Source: Jiella marina (GTDB lineage Bacteria; Pseudomonadota; Alphaproteobacteria; Rhizobiales; Rhizobiaceae). From it: a stretch of 64,000 nucleotides of DNA. The stretch is from assembly GCF_024359545.1 (NCBI RefSeq), contig NZ_JAKQZG010000001.1:496001-560000 (forward strand). The letters are read 5' to 3'. Under the pieces are notes generated by a model. That model saw only the letters and a list, made by a program, of their open reading frames with translations. It did no database searches and had not been told where the DNA came from. Every line of letters begins with the position of its first letter. Within the stretch, counting starts at the first letter, position 1. A program made the translations under genes and the position numbers. Below, one piece after another: positions 15,891 to 24,737 of the stretch.

Positions 15891-18886
15891 CTTCGTTCCT
15901 GGTCATGGAGAGGGTCTGTCGAAACCGGTCGGTCGGACGAAAAGCCGGTGGCGCCCTCCCCGCTGGAGGTGGAGGATGGCTTGATCGAGGACTGCCGTCG
16001 CAACGGCCCAGCACCCGATGCTTCCTCTCCTACGGCGGCGCCGAGGGCGGCTTTCAGCGTGTCGCGCATGACCACACGGTCGCCATTGACCACCACCACC
16101 TTCTTCAGTTCCGGGAGCGACGAGAGATCGGCTCCGAGAAGCTCCGAAACCGAGGACTTGTCCGCCTGGACGAAGAGCGGCTGGACGTAGAGAAGCGTGT
16201 CGGCGATCGGCAGCGTGACGAGCTGGCCGCGGGAGACTCGCGATCCGGACTGCATGCGCAGCGTCATCCAGGCCGAGATCCGCGTGTCCTGATCGATCCG
16301 CGCCTGCGCCTGAGCGGGACCGAGAACCGGTGTTGTCGGCGGGAAATCATACGAGACGATCCGCCCGTAATTCGCCCCGTCGCTGAAGCCGACAAGATAG
16401 CCACTGAGGAGATTGCGCTTGTCCGGGCTGAAGGGCTGGACGATGGCGAATTGGTTTTCTTCTTCGCCGGGAAAGCGTGCGATCAGCCAGTATGGCCGCA
16501 GGCTCCGGCGCCGCCGTTCGTGATCCGCCGTCTTGCGCTCGCGGCGAAGCGAGATGAAGGCGGTATCCGGCGGGATTCGCCATGCAGCCTCCCGGGTATA
16601 GTAGGCCTCCGGCGTGCGCATGTGGTAGTCGCCCCACATCACGGACTGGATCTTGAAGAGATCCTGCGGATAGCGGAAATGCGCCTTCAGCTCGGCCGAG
16701 GCTTCTTCAAGCGGCGTGAACGTGTCCGGAAAGACTCTTCGCCAAGCCTCCAGGACCTTGTCGTCCGGGTCCATGACATAGAGCGTCACCGAGCCGTCAT
16801 AGGCGTCGACCACGGCCTTGACGCTGCCGCGGATGTAGTTCGCCGTTCCCGAGAGCGAGGCTTCCTTGCTGACGAACTCGTCGGGGATGAGCCCACCGGT
16901 GTCCTGCTTGGGTTCATCGACCTGGGTCAGATCGGTCAGATTGATCCGCCGCGAATAGGGCATCATGTCGGAGACGGTGTAGCCCTCGACGATCCATTTG
17001 ATCCGCCCGTCGACGGCGACCGGATATGGATTGCGGTCGAGCTTGAGATAAGGCGCCACGCGGTGGACGCGCTCGCGGATCTCGCGGTGGAAGAGAACCT
17101 TCGTGTCGTCTTCGAGCAACCAAGTCAGCGCCAGCCGGATATCCCAGAAGCGGATGGCGAAGACGAGCCGGCGCACCAGGTCGTCGACCATGACGCCGCC
17201 GGTTCCGGAATAGTCGTAGAACGCGAAACCGACCCGTTCAGGCCTGCAGCCCGCCGGCGTTCCCTCTTTCCCTCCGTCCATCGTCGTTGCAGTGGTCTCG
17301 TTCGAGCGAGCGTCGGCGCAGTCGTCTTCCTTGTCGGCAGTGTCGGGCCGCCTCTTGGGAGGCGACACCGAACTGGCGTCGATCGGCCTGTCCAGCTCGA
17401 CCGTGCTGGTGGTGACGATGGAATGCTCCGGAGATCGCTCGCCGTAGTAGATACGGGGATTGACCGAGCGAATGGCCTCCAGCCCCTGCACCGGCAGGTC
17501 GCGCACCAGGAATTCCGGCAGGCCCGCCGGGGTGAAGCGGGTGCCGGAGGCGGCGGCGAGCCCATAGCCATGGCTGTAGATGAGCCGCGCCGTCTCCCAC
17601 CGTTTTGAATCTTCCGGCAGGCGATCGAGCGCAACCTCGCGGGCGCCGATCAGAAGCAGGGTCTTCTCTCCATCGACCTCATAGCGATCGACGTCCACCG
17701 TTTGGAAGTCGAAATAGGTTCTGAGGGCCTGAAGCTCCCGGAAGTTGATCGTCATCGTGTCAGGATCCCAGAGCCGGGTCCGCTCGATCGACGTCCGGTA
17801 CGTTTCGAGATCCGTCGATGTCAGCTCGGCGGTGCCGCGCACGGCGCGCCTCTCCACCCGGTCAAGATCGAAGCCGTAACGGGTGAAGGCGAGGTGATCC
17901 TCGATGAAGGGATATTCCCGCTCGAGTTCCTGCGGCTCGACAATGAGGAGCTGATAGATGTTCGGGTAGAACCGCGCGATGGAAAGGCCGATCAGGAACA
18001 GCCAGATCAGGGCGACGGTCGGAATGATCCAGCCGGGTTTGCGGATGTTGATCTGGAACAGGATGAAACCCGTCACCACGGCCGTCGCGACGAACTTGTA
18101 GGCGACGAGACTGGCGTTGGAGTCGGTGAAGCCGAGGCCGGTGATCACGCCGCGCTCTGAATAGCTGAGGAGATGGAGTTCCAGGACCATCCCCCAGCCG
18201 AGCAGGACCATCAGACCGATCATCAGCCCGGAGAGATGGAGATTGACGAGGAAGGGGATCTTGGCGCCGGGCGCCTGCGGTCGCAGACCGCCGAAGAGGT
18301 AGCTCGTCAGGGCAGTCAGGACCAGCGTGACGAGAAGCCCGATGAACGTCCAGCGATGGACGAGCGTGTACATCGGTAGGCGGAACATGAAGTAGCCGAG
18401 ATCGCGCCCGAACTGCGGGTCGTCGCGCCCCCATTCCGGTCCGTTCGACCACAACAGATAGGTGTCCCAGTGGACAAAGACCGCGAGCGCGATGATCAGG
18501 CCGCACAGAAGGCCGATCGCTGTGATGATCGGCCGGGCCACCGGCGCGAGAATGCGCCGCCAGCGGTCGATCCGCCGCTCTCCCGCCGAGATCACGCGAT
18601 CGAACGGGGCCGCCCGGCGAGCGATGTTCATGTTGACGATGACGAAGGCGCTCATGGCCACGAACGGGCAGACCGCCATCCAGAACTGCACCTCGAACAT
18701 CGTCAGGAGGACTTCGAGATAGCCGATCGCATCGTACCAGAGGATTTCGGTGTAGGCCCAGATCGACAGAAGAACCAGGATGAGCGCGACGGCGATCGCA
18801 ATGATCGTCAGAAGGACCCGGCTCGTCAGATTGCCGATCAGATAGATGAGAAGCGCGCGGATGGCGATCCATGTTCGCAGCGTCAT
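15887..18886 (-). CDS. UPF0182 (COG1615) large membrane protein
   Basis: A 999-residue protein of the UPF0182 family, whose members are around 900-1000 residues and of unknown function. The N-terminal third contains seven predicted membrane helices (about 24-45, 66-86, 113-138, 179-199, 216-236, 263-280, 286-304). The large remainder is a soluble, probably extracytoplasmic region with family elements such as NIYQLLIVEPQELERE, RFTPAGLPEFLVRDLP, NPRIYYGERSPE and TPLEEASAELKAHFRYPQDL. A low-complexity acidic insert is at ~510-560. It overlaps its neighbours by 4 bases on each side, so it is strictly co-translated with DUF2254 and the PadR-like gene. Confidence 0.92.
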   Translation of the reverse strand: MTLRTWIAIRALLIYLIGNLTSRVLLTIIAIAVALILVLLSIWAYTEILWYDAIGYLEVLLTMFEVQFWMAVCPFVAMSAFVIVNMNIARRAAPFDRVISAGERRIDRWRRILAPVARPIITAIGLLCGLIIALAVFVHWDTYLLWSNGPEWGRDDPQFGRDLGYFMFRLPMYTLVHRWTFIGLLVTLVLTALTSYLFGGLRPQAPGAKIPFLVNLHLSGLMIGLMVLLGWGMVLELHLLSYSERGVITGLGFTDSNASLVAYKFVATAVVTGFILFQINIRKPGWIIPTVALIWLFLIGLSIARFYPNIYQLLIVEPQELEREYPFIEDHLAFTRYGFDLDRVERRAVRGTAELTSTDLETYRTSIERTRLWDPDTMTINFRELQALRTYFDFQTVDVDRYEVDGEKTLLLIGAREVALDRLPEDSKRWETARLIYSHGYGLAAASGTRFTPAGLPEFLVRDLPVQGLEAIRSVNPRIYYGERSPEHSIVTTSTVELDRPIDASSVSPPKRRPDTADKEDDCADARSNETTATTMDGGKEGTPAGCRPERVGFAFYDYSGTGGVMVDDLVRRLVFAIRFWDIRLALTWLLEDDTKVLFHREIRERVHRVAPYLKLDRNPYPVAVDGRIKWIVEGYTVSDMMPYSRRINLTDLTQVDEPKQDTGGLIPDEFVSKEASLSGTANYIRGSVKAVVDAYDGSVTLYVMDPDDKVLEAWRRVFPDTFTPLEEASAELKAHFRYPQDLFKIQSVMWGDYHMRTPEAYYTREAAWRIPPDTAFISLRRERKTADHERRRRSLRPYWLIARFPGEEENQFAIVQPFSPDKRNLLSGYLVGFSDGANYGRIVSYDFPPTTPVLGPAQAQARIDQDTRISAWMTLRMQSGSRVSRGQLVTLPIADTLLYVQPLFVQADKSSVSELLGADLSSLPELKKVVVVNGDRVVMRDTLKAALGAAVGEEASGAGPLRRQSSIKPSSTSSGEGATGFSSDRPVSTDPLHDQERR

Positions 18887-20226
18887 GGCGACCTCGGCGT
18901 GTAGCCCTCGAGGGCTGAATTGACCCGGTTCGCAGCGTGGATCAGACGTTCGACGTCGACGGATTGCTGGGCTGCGCCCTTGAACGCTTCCTCAATTCTC
19001 TCGAGCTGCGTGGCCACGGCGCTCCGCTGCTCGTCGGTCTGTGCGGCTCGGGCGATGTCGGAAAGCATGTCGCAAAGGCAGACCGCGATGGTGATGTCGT
19101 CGGGCGCAGCCTGGCGGATCGGCGTGATGACGCGGTCGAGAAGATCGGCAAAGGTCGGCTGGGGAACGAGGACCCGCAGGATACCCTCCTCGTCATGGAA
19201 CTGCCGATTGCCGAGCCGGAAACCGGTCAGTTTGACGAGGAGAATCTCCAGCGAGGAGATCGCGTTGCAGGCGGTCGTGGGATCGTTGATGGCCGGAGAC
19301 AGAGCCCGCAAGGCCACGTCGGTCAACTGGACGAAGCCGAAGGCGACGTCGTCTTCGAGCGAGCGGTCGGCGGTCAGCTGGATGGCGACCGTGAATTCCT
19401 CGCGCGTATCGTCGGCCGGGGGCGGTTTTTGCCCCTCGCCATCGGCCCAGATCCAGCCGATCGGAGTACCGGCGGCGACATGCTCGCCGATCATGCGAAC
19501 CAGGCAGAGGACGACGCCGCGCTTCCTGGCGAAGCGGACGAGATCCTTGCCGTCAATCCGGCGAACGATGCCGGACTGATCGAGGACGATCGGTTCGGCC
19601 TCTTCCGGCATTTCGATCCGGCTTTCCCGCTCTTCGCCGCAGTCGTCGCCCCGGCGCTGATAGGCAGCGCCGATGGCCTTGCGGGTCTTGCGTTCGATGT
19701 AGCCGAGGATGCTCTCCACCCGAATGGACTGCACCACGTGATGGATGAAGACGATCAGGGCGACGATGCAGCAGAGAATGAGGACGAAGGCCACAGTCAC
19801 CGCGAAGCTCGGCACGAAGGACTCGTCCGCCCGGATCGCTCGCACCACCGTCAGACTGTAGACGAAGGTGAAGATGAAGATGCCGATGATGATCTGCGTG
19901 CCCCGACTGCGCAGGAACTGTCCGGGCAGCCGGGGAGAGTATTGCGAGCTGGCAAGCTGCAGCACGACCATGGCGATCGAGAAGACCAGTGTCGCGACGG
20001 TCAAGGACGTGGTGGCGACGGTCTGAACGAAGTCGCGAGCGCCGACCGCGCCACCCGTCGAAAGGAAGAAGCTGAGCTGGCTTGGCATGGTGAAGCCGAC
20101 CTCGATCAGCACCTGAGCGGCACAAAGAGCGGTGATCGCCAGGGTGACCGGCACCACCCACACCGCGTTGGCGAAGGCAAGCTTGAGGCGCGCCAAATGG
20201 GTCTTGACTCGCAGGCGCGTGATCAC
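18883..20226 (-). CDS. DUF2254 membrane protein
   Basis: A 447-residue protein of the DUF2254 family. It has an N-terminal block of about four membrane helices (~22-40, 70-92, 112-130, 142-166, for example TSLTVATLVFSIAMVVLQLA and IIIGIFIFTFVYSLTVV). The conserved segment SSQYSPRLPGQFLRSRGTQ follows helix 2, and then comes a cytoplasmic domain with DRSLEDDVAFGFVQLTDVAL and LSPAINDPTTACNAISSLE, hallmark sequences of the family. No biochemical function is established. The start overlaps the stop of the ion-channel gene and its stop overlaps the UPF0182 start, both by 4 bases. Confidence 0.92.
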   Translation of the reverse strand: MITRLRVKTHLARLKLAFANAVWVVPVTLAITALCAAQVLIEVGFTMPSQLSFFLSTGGAVGARDFVQTVATTSLTVATLVFSIAMVVLQLASSQYSPRLPGQFLRSRGTQIIIGIFIFTFVYSLTVVRAIRADESFVPSFAVTVAFVLILCCIVALIVFIHHVVQSIRVESILGYIERKTRKAIGAAYQRRGDDCGEERESRIEMPEEAEPIVLDQSGIVRRIDGKDLVRFARKRGVVLCLVRMIGEHVAAGTPIGWIWADGEGQKPPPADDTREEFTVAIQLTADRSLEDDVAFGFVQLTDVALRALSPAINDPTTACNAISSLEILLVKLTGFRLGNRQFHDEEGILRVLVPQPTFADLLDRVITPIRQAAPDDITIAVCLCDMLSDIARAAQTDEQRSAVATQLERIEEAFKGAAQQSVDVERLIHAANRVNSALEGYTPRSP

Positions 20227-21422
20227 AGCCCTGCTCCGCCAATGTGCTCGAGCGGCTGCGGCCGATCCTTCGGTCCCTGCGCGATGATCGATACGAGCGA
20301 AGAAGACCGGCCCGGCCGCAGCCGTTCGGAATAGCCGAGATCGGCCAGCATTGCCTCTTCGAGATCATGCATCGGCACGGCGAAGCCGAGCCACTGGCGA
20401 TAAGCGGCGAAGGCGGCATCCAGACCTTCCTCGTCGCGGTTGGCGATGCCGCCTTGTACGGCCACCATCCCGCCCAGGAACCGTTCGACCCATGGATCGG
20501 GCGCGTAGAGCTCGCCGCGACTCGCCGCAGCAAAGCTCTCGCGCGAAACAGGCACGGCCCGTGTGCGGCGGCGCACCGGCACGATCTCGTCACGCAAATC
20601 ATCGGCGAGTTCCAGGAGCGACCGGCGCAGCCCCGTCAGCAGGGGCTCCAGGCTCTCCATCCGGTTCGAGGAGACCTGCCAGGACAGGGCGGCGCATGAT
20701 TCCGCGATGCGGCGCAGGGTCTGCGGATAGCCGCGTTCCTGGCGTTTCGGGCGGAAGAAATAGACGATCGGGTAGCGATGCAGGCCTTCGTGCAGATCGA
20801 CCACGAGCTCCTGCATCTCCTGAAGGCGCGCCTTGAGAGCCGCTTCGTCATGCCCCTTGGCGGATGCGAGCGCTGGGGAAGGCTCTCCGCCCGCGACGTC
20901 AAGCCGCTGGATGAGCAGCGTTCCCGCCCGGCTGAAGCCGGACAGGATACTCTGGACGCCGAGATAGTAGGTGACGGTCAGCGTGATGACGATGCTGCCG
21001 AGGATCGCCTCCAGCGCGACCGTCACGGAGTAGGCCATGTTGGACGGACTGATCTCGACGAAGCCGATCGTCGACAGGGTGACGAAGCTCAGACGTAGGG
21101 CGTTGGCGAGATCCGGTTGGGAGTTACCACCAGTGAAATAGTCGTCCGGCTGCAATCCCCCGAAGTAGATCAATGCGAAGCCGACAACGAGCCCGATCGT
21201 CCAGACGCCGATCACCACCGGGATCATCAAGGGCGCCGCAAAGCTCAGCATTTCGTGGTGGCTCTGGGGCGGAACGAGCCGGGCAAGTTGCCTGAACCCC
21301 CACCAAAGCCCGCGATAAACCTTGTTCGAAAAGAGGCTCCGGCCATTCGTGTCGAGGACGGTCAGAAAGACGTCGAGCAGCACGAACGCATTCAGGAAAA
21401 CCCCTGCGACCAGAACCAGCAC
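20223..21422 (-). CDS. Two-pore-helix ion-channel-like protein with a non-canonical filter
   Basis: A 399-residue membrane protein with helices at ~2-22, 65-88 and 131-153 and a pore loop between the last two. The pore sequence is LSFVTLSTIGFVEISP (111-126), matching the K+ channel (Ion_trans_2) pattern TLTTVGYGDITP in position. However, the filter reads T-I-G-F-V-E instead of T-V-G-Y-G-D, so the second filter glycine is Val122. The cytoplasmic C-terminal half (~165-399) is helical and matches no RCK domain that I recognise. The start is GTG at 21422. As the first gene of the operon it is preceded by an unusually AT-rich region. Ion selectivity is uncertain. Confidence 0.8.
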   Translation of the reverse strand: MLVLVAGVFLNAFVLLDVFLTVLDTNGRSLFSNKVYRGLWWGFRQLARLVPPQSHHEMLSFAAPLMIPVVIGVWTIGLVVGFALIYFGGLQPDDYFTGGNSQPDLANALRLSFVTLSTIGFVEISPSNMAYSVTVALEAILGSIVITLTVTYYLGVQSILSGFSRAGTLLIQRLDVAGGEPSPALASAKGHDEAALKARLQEMQELVVDLHEGLHRYPIVYFFRPKRQERGYPQTLRRIAESCAALSWQVSSNRMESLEPLLTGLRRSLLELADDLRDEIVPVRRRTRAVPVSRESFAAASRGELYAPDPWVERFLGGMVAVQGGIANRDEEGLDAAFAAYRQWLGFAVPMHDLEEAMLADLGYSERLRPGRSSSLVSIIAQGPKDRPQPLEHIGGAGL

Positions 21423-22123
21423 GCAGCACCTTCAATCTGCAAAACCAAAACTTAACGATGGAGAGTGGCAATAAAAATATTATAACGTCTTTAATTGAAT
21501 ATTATACTTTGAATTTTATTCAAATCGACTTTAGTTATCATACGACTTAAACGTATTTTGAAAATAATTTTGTATTTCTATGTATTAAATTCGTTTGCCA
21601 TGTTTTTAGAATTATTCTTAAAGGAGGAGATCGCCTGCGGCCGACAGTCATTCGATTCGCCGAGCGTTCTTTCCTGGCCACACGAAAGCAGCCGCAGGGA
21701 CATTGCGGGCTCGCGGCATCAAGCGATGGCGGAGAAGGCGTCATCATCTCCTGCGAACCCCGATACGCAGCGGCGCTTGTGCTTGTCGCTGAATTTTTGG
21801 CGACGCCGAGGGGATAATTCGCGAAAGGTTGCGGCCAGGGACCTTGGTCACCAGGCCGGTTTCCCGACGCAACACGGTGAACCCTTGGCGCGCGCTGGCG
21901 TGGCGAGCGAGGCAATGTCGGCAGGCGACGATCTGGAAACGACGCGCCACCATACAAAGATTCCGACGACGGCTTTCTACGCTCGGGGCACGCTCGAAAA
22001 GACCCGCGCCGCTGCCGCGGTCAGAATCGCCGCCCGGAAAGAGCCGAAAGCGTAGAGGCGCAAGGCCTGTCGCAACTCGGTCCCGACGCCGAAGATAGAG
22101 GAAGCATCAAGTTCCTGATTTGA
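21423..22123. other. AT-rich upstream region and non-coding gap before the integrated element
   Basis: Positions ~21440-21640 are strikingly AT-rich compared with the rest of the window and are the promoter/leader region of the minus-strand ion-channel operon. Two minus-strand TATAAT hexamers (21479-21484 and 21501-21506) are present, without a convincing -35 at 17 bp. From 21640 to 22123 the composition returns to GC-rich; the open frames there on both strands are rich in Arg/Ser/Pro, lack recognisable domains and look like chance frames or degraded sequence. Confidence 0.5.
21509..21523 (-). promoter_or_regulatory. Inverted repeat in the promoter region of the ion-channel/curlin operon
   Basis: TTGAAT-TTT-ATTCAA (on the minus strand TTGAAT-AAA-ATTCAA) is a perfect 6-bp inverted repeat with a 3-base centre, ending 2 bases from a TATAAT. 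It is a candidate operator, about 85 bases upstream of the first gene. Confidence 0.4.
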
Positions 22124-22169
22124 CTGGTGATCCCGACAGGATTCGAACCTGTGACCCTCAGATTAGGAA
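22124..22169 (-). repeat. Left attachment-site copy (46-bp direct repeat)
   Basis: Identical over 46 bases to 38158-38203, spanning CCA through the anticodon loop of tRNA-Arg(CCT). This copy lacks the 5' half of the tRNA and cannot make a tRNA. The sequence on either side differs from that at the right copy, as expected for attachment-site ends. Confidence 0.93.
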
Positions 22170-22191
22170 GAATGTGCAACACCCTCTCATC

Positions 22192-22338
22192 GGGTAACAA
22201 ACCCTAACATAAGGTCTTCGCAAAGGCCCTACATAATAAGCCTTTTGCAAGAATGTTATCGTCTGATATTGACACGGGATAACGTTCCATAACAAGCTCG
22301 ATCCGTTACCCAATTGATACCCCGGCCTTCTGTTACCC
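22192..22338. repeat. GTTACCC motifs near the left end (candidate integrase arm sites)
   Basis: GTTACCC occurs at 22305-22311 and 22332-22338, and inverted at 22192-22198, between the left attachment site and the integrase start. The same heptamer occurs twice just inside the right attachment site (38093-38099, 38105-38111). Tyrosine integrases of this type bind repeated arm sites at both ends. Confidence 0.5.
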
Positions 22339-22350
22339 CGGAGATCGAGC

Positions 22351-23595
22351 ATGGCAAAGCCCCTCACTGCGGCGGCTGTCGAGAAGCTGAAACCCGAGAC
22401 CGTTCGGCGCGAAATTCCCGACGGTGGACTGACGGGGCTCTATCTCGTCATCCAGCCGACAGGGAGGAAATCATGGGCGGTTCGCTATCGGCACGCTGGA
22501 AAGCCCCGCAAGGTCACGGTGGGTTCCTACCCTGCCTTCGACCTCAAAGCCGCGCGGGAGGCAGCTGGCGTGCTCTTACGGGCCGCTTCCGAGGGCGCCG
22601 ACCCGGCCCGGCAGAAAGCCGAAGCGAAGGCGATGGCAGTCACGAACATCGACCCGGACGACACCATCGAAAAGCAGGTCGACATCTTTCTGCAGCGTCA
22701 CGTTGCCCGGAACCGAAGCGCATCAGAGGTCGAACGGCTATTCCGCAAGGAAGTGATCCCGGTTTGGGGCTCGAAGCGGCTGGGCGAGATCAAGCGGGGC
22801 GATGTTGTCAAGTTGCTCGACGACATCGTTGACCGCCCTGCCCCGTACACCGCGAACCGAACGCTCGCCAATCTGAACAAATTCGCGAACTGGTGTGTCG
22901 GTCGCGGTCTGATAGACGCCAATTTCTGCCAAGGCGTGGCCAAGCCAGCGACAGAGCTGCGGCGAGATCGTGTCCTTGAGGATCGCGAGGTTGCGCTCGT
23001 ATGGAAAGCCAGTGACGATCTCGGCTATCCCTTCGGCCCTCTAGTCCGCCTGCTTCTCCTCACGGGCCAGAGACGCGACGAGGTGGCCGGCATGCGCTGG
23101 TCAGAGGTCGATCTATCATCCGCAACCTGGACCATTCCCCGAGATCGCGTGAAGAACGATAAGGCGCATGTAGTGGCACTGTCGCCGCAGGCTGTCACGA
23201 TCCTCAAAGACGTGCCGAAGTTCAATGGCTCGGATTTCGTCTTCACCACCACCGGCAAGACGGCCGTGTCTGGCTTTTCTCGGATGAAAGCTATGCTCGA
23301 CGCGAAAATCGGAGAGATCGTCGAGGAAGAGGAAGCTTCCCGCGTGCCGCCGTGGCGGCTTCATGATCTCCGGCGTACTGCAGCCTCAGGAATGGCGAGC
23401 CTCGGCATCGGGATCGCTGTCGTCGAGAAGATTCTCAATCACACGTCAGGCACCTTCGGCGGCATCGTCGCGGTCTATCAGAGACACGAATTCCTCGACG
23501 AAAGGCGTCGGGCCTTAGAGGCTTGGTCCAATTTTGTCGAAGGGCTTGTCACGGTGAAGCCAAGCAATGTTCTTGAGATTAGGTCGGTGCAATAG
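22351..23595 (+). CDS. int: Tyrosine site-specific integrase (P4-type, DUF4102 N-terminus)
   Basis: A 414-residue phage/island integrase. Residues 1-90 form the DUF4102 arm-binding domain (VEKLKPETVRREIPDGGLTG, VRYRHAGKPRKVTVGSYPAF). Residues ~105-200 form the core-binding SAM-like domain, and ~205-395 the catalytic domain with Arg241 (TGQRRDEVAGMRW), His338 and Arg341 (HDLRRT), His364 (LNHTSG) and the nucleophile Tyr376 (VYQRHE). All catalytic residues are present, so it should be active in recombining the tRNA-Arg sites. It lies 181 bases inside the left attachment site and reads into the element. Confidence 0.96.
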   Translation: MAKPLTAAAVEKLKPETVRREIPDGGLTGLYLVIQPTGRKSWAVRYRHAGKPRKVTVGSYPAFDLKAAREAAGVLLRAASEGADPARQKAEAKAMAVTNIDPDDTIEKQVDIFLQRHVARNRSASEVERLFRKEVIPVWGSKRLGEIKRGDVVKLLDDIVDRPAPYTANRTLANLNKFANWCVGRGLIDANFCQGVAKPATELRRDRVLEDREVALVWKASDDLGYPFGPLVRLLLLTGQRRDEVAGMRWSEVDLSSATWTIPRDRVKNDKAHVVALSPQAVTILKDVPKFNGSDFVFTTTGKTAVSGFSRMKAMLDAKIGEIVEEEEASRVPPWRLHDLRRTAASGMASLGIGIAVVEKILNHTSGTFGGIVAVYQRHEFLDERRRALEAWSNFVEGLVTVKPSNVLEIRSVQ

Positions 23596-23606
23596 CGTCG
23601 TTTTTC

Positions 23607-24215
23607 ATGAGGCTCAGAATGTCACGTGAAAGTGCAGGCTGGATAGAGCTGATAGAGATTTCACATGATTTGCGCTCGAAAATCTTATCAATACTAAACA
23701 GTCGAACAGAAAAATCTTATCGCAATCGCGATGCGCAAGAAGAGTTTCTATCTCGGCTAAAATATGCAATTGAACATGCGAATTGTTCCAAAAGGTCCGA
23801 GGAACCGGTCGGCATCGAAGCGCAGCGCGCCGACAAAGTGGCTCGAAAAGCCAAGTTCCTGCTTGATGCATTATCTGATCTTTCGGAGGACGATTTTGAT
23901 TTATTCGATTGCACGCTTCGTGAGCAGCGAAAAACCGTAAAGATCAGAGACGACATTGAGAGGTTGCTAGAAGCGGCCGAAGCTGTTTCTACTGCGGGCA
24001 AGCTTGGCCCAGGACCTCACGATCCATCGCCCGGAAGGATCGCAAGAATGCTTATCCATGAATTGGCGCAAGCTTGGAGTTTATCCTTTGGTCAGCCAGC
24101 AAGTCCTGAATCAGAAAGTGTCTTCCCTAAGGTTGTAGACGCTGTGCTGACTGACCAAGGTTACGAAAAGGCTGGGCGGCAGGCCTTGCGCAGCATATTG
24201 AGGCCACCCTCCTAG
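23607..24215 (+). CDS. Hypothetical protein of the integrated element
   Basis: A 202-residue, mostly helical, hydrophilic protein with no domain I recognise. Base composition is lower in GC than the flanking chromosome, which fits cargo acquired with the element. It follows the integrase by 11 bases on the same strand. A second possible start is the ATG four codons in (MSRESAGWIEL). Confidence 0.6.
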   Translation: MRLRMSRESAGWIELIEISHDLRSKILSILNSRTEKSYRNRDAQEEFLSRLKYAIEHANCSKRSEEPVGIEAQRADKVARKAKFLLDALSDLSEDDFDLFDCTLREQRKTVKIRDDIERLLEAAEAVSTAGKLGPGPHDPSPGRIARMLIHELAQAWSLSFGQPASPESESVFPKVVDAVLTDQGYEKAGRQALRSILRPPS

Positions 24216-24312
24216 ATCTCGCGATTTTTTTCCGGAGATCCCACCTTAGACGAGAGACGCGGGTCTCGTCACATTCCGCCTCGCAAGCGACAAGCAATCA
24301 CGCGAGGCAACA

Positions 24313-24519
24313 ATGTCAAACATCGCAACACCCGCGGACGGATACCTTCCCGCCGCTATGGTCGCAGCCCGGTACGGCATCAGCATGATGACGCTCTACC
24401 GTTGGCAGAAAGACGACCGGCTCGAATTTCCTGAACCAGTATACATCAACAAGCGCAGATATTGGCCACTTGCACCCCTGGAGGCGTGGGAGCGCCGCAA
24501 GGCTGGGAGGGCTGCGTAA
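24313..24519 (+). CDS. AlpA-like helix-turn-helix regulator/excisionase
   Basis: A 68-residue small DNA-binding protein. The core ARYGISMMTLYRWQKDDRLEFPEPVYINKRRYWPLAPLEAWE splits into an HTH (AARYGISMMTLYRWQ) and the wing FPEPVYINKRRYW typical of AlpA/MerR-like excisionases. In P4-like and PICI-type satellites such a protein activates or directs excision and early transcription. It is the first gene of a run of six genes linked by 4-base overlaps or touching codons. Confidence 0.85.
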   Translation: MSNIATPADGYLPAAMVAARYGISMMTLYRWQKDDRLEFPEPVYINKRRYWPLAPLEAWERRKAGRAA

Positions 24520-24737
24520 TGGTGGCTCTCAAATTGGAAGCCGCCGCACCGGGGGTCGGAGCCCGGAACGGCGGCAAAGCGAAATCGCAGGGCAGCGTTT
24601 TCAGTCTCAAGACATACAGCGCCCGACCTGGGAAATCTATGCCGAGCGCCGAAATCAGCGGCAAAATTTCCGCAATCGTTCCGCGCGACGGCAAATTGTT
24701 CGCAGTCAGCGCCTTCACCATGGGAGGCGCAGAATGA
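24519..24737 (+). CDS. Small hypothetical protein of the element
   Basis: A 72-residue product (MVALKLEAAAPGVGARNGGK start) whose ATG shares its A with the TAA stop of the AlpA-like gene (TAATG) and whose TGA overlaps the next ATG. No domain recognised; a basic Gly/Ser-rich first half and a beta-prone second half. The overlaps support that it is translated. Confidence 0.55.
   Translation: MVALKLEAAAPGVGARNGGKAKSQGSVFSLKTYSARPGKSMPSAEISGKISAIVPRDGKLFAVSAFTMGGAE

Noticed and set aside
15905-20334. Long plus-strand frames opposite UPF0182 and DUF2254 (for example 15905-17608 and 18937-20334)
   Set aside because: Their products are rich in Arg/Asp/Gly/Pro without domains, while the minus strand holds clear membrane families linked by stop/start overlaps.
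21558-22055. Possible 165-residue gene between the ion-channel operon and the element
   Set aside because: Only the AT-rich first 20 codons are unusual; the rest reads as chance Arg/Ala/Ser-rich frame, with no ribosome-binding site and overlapping equally long frames on the other strand.
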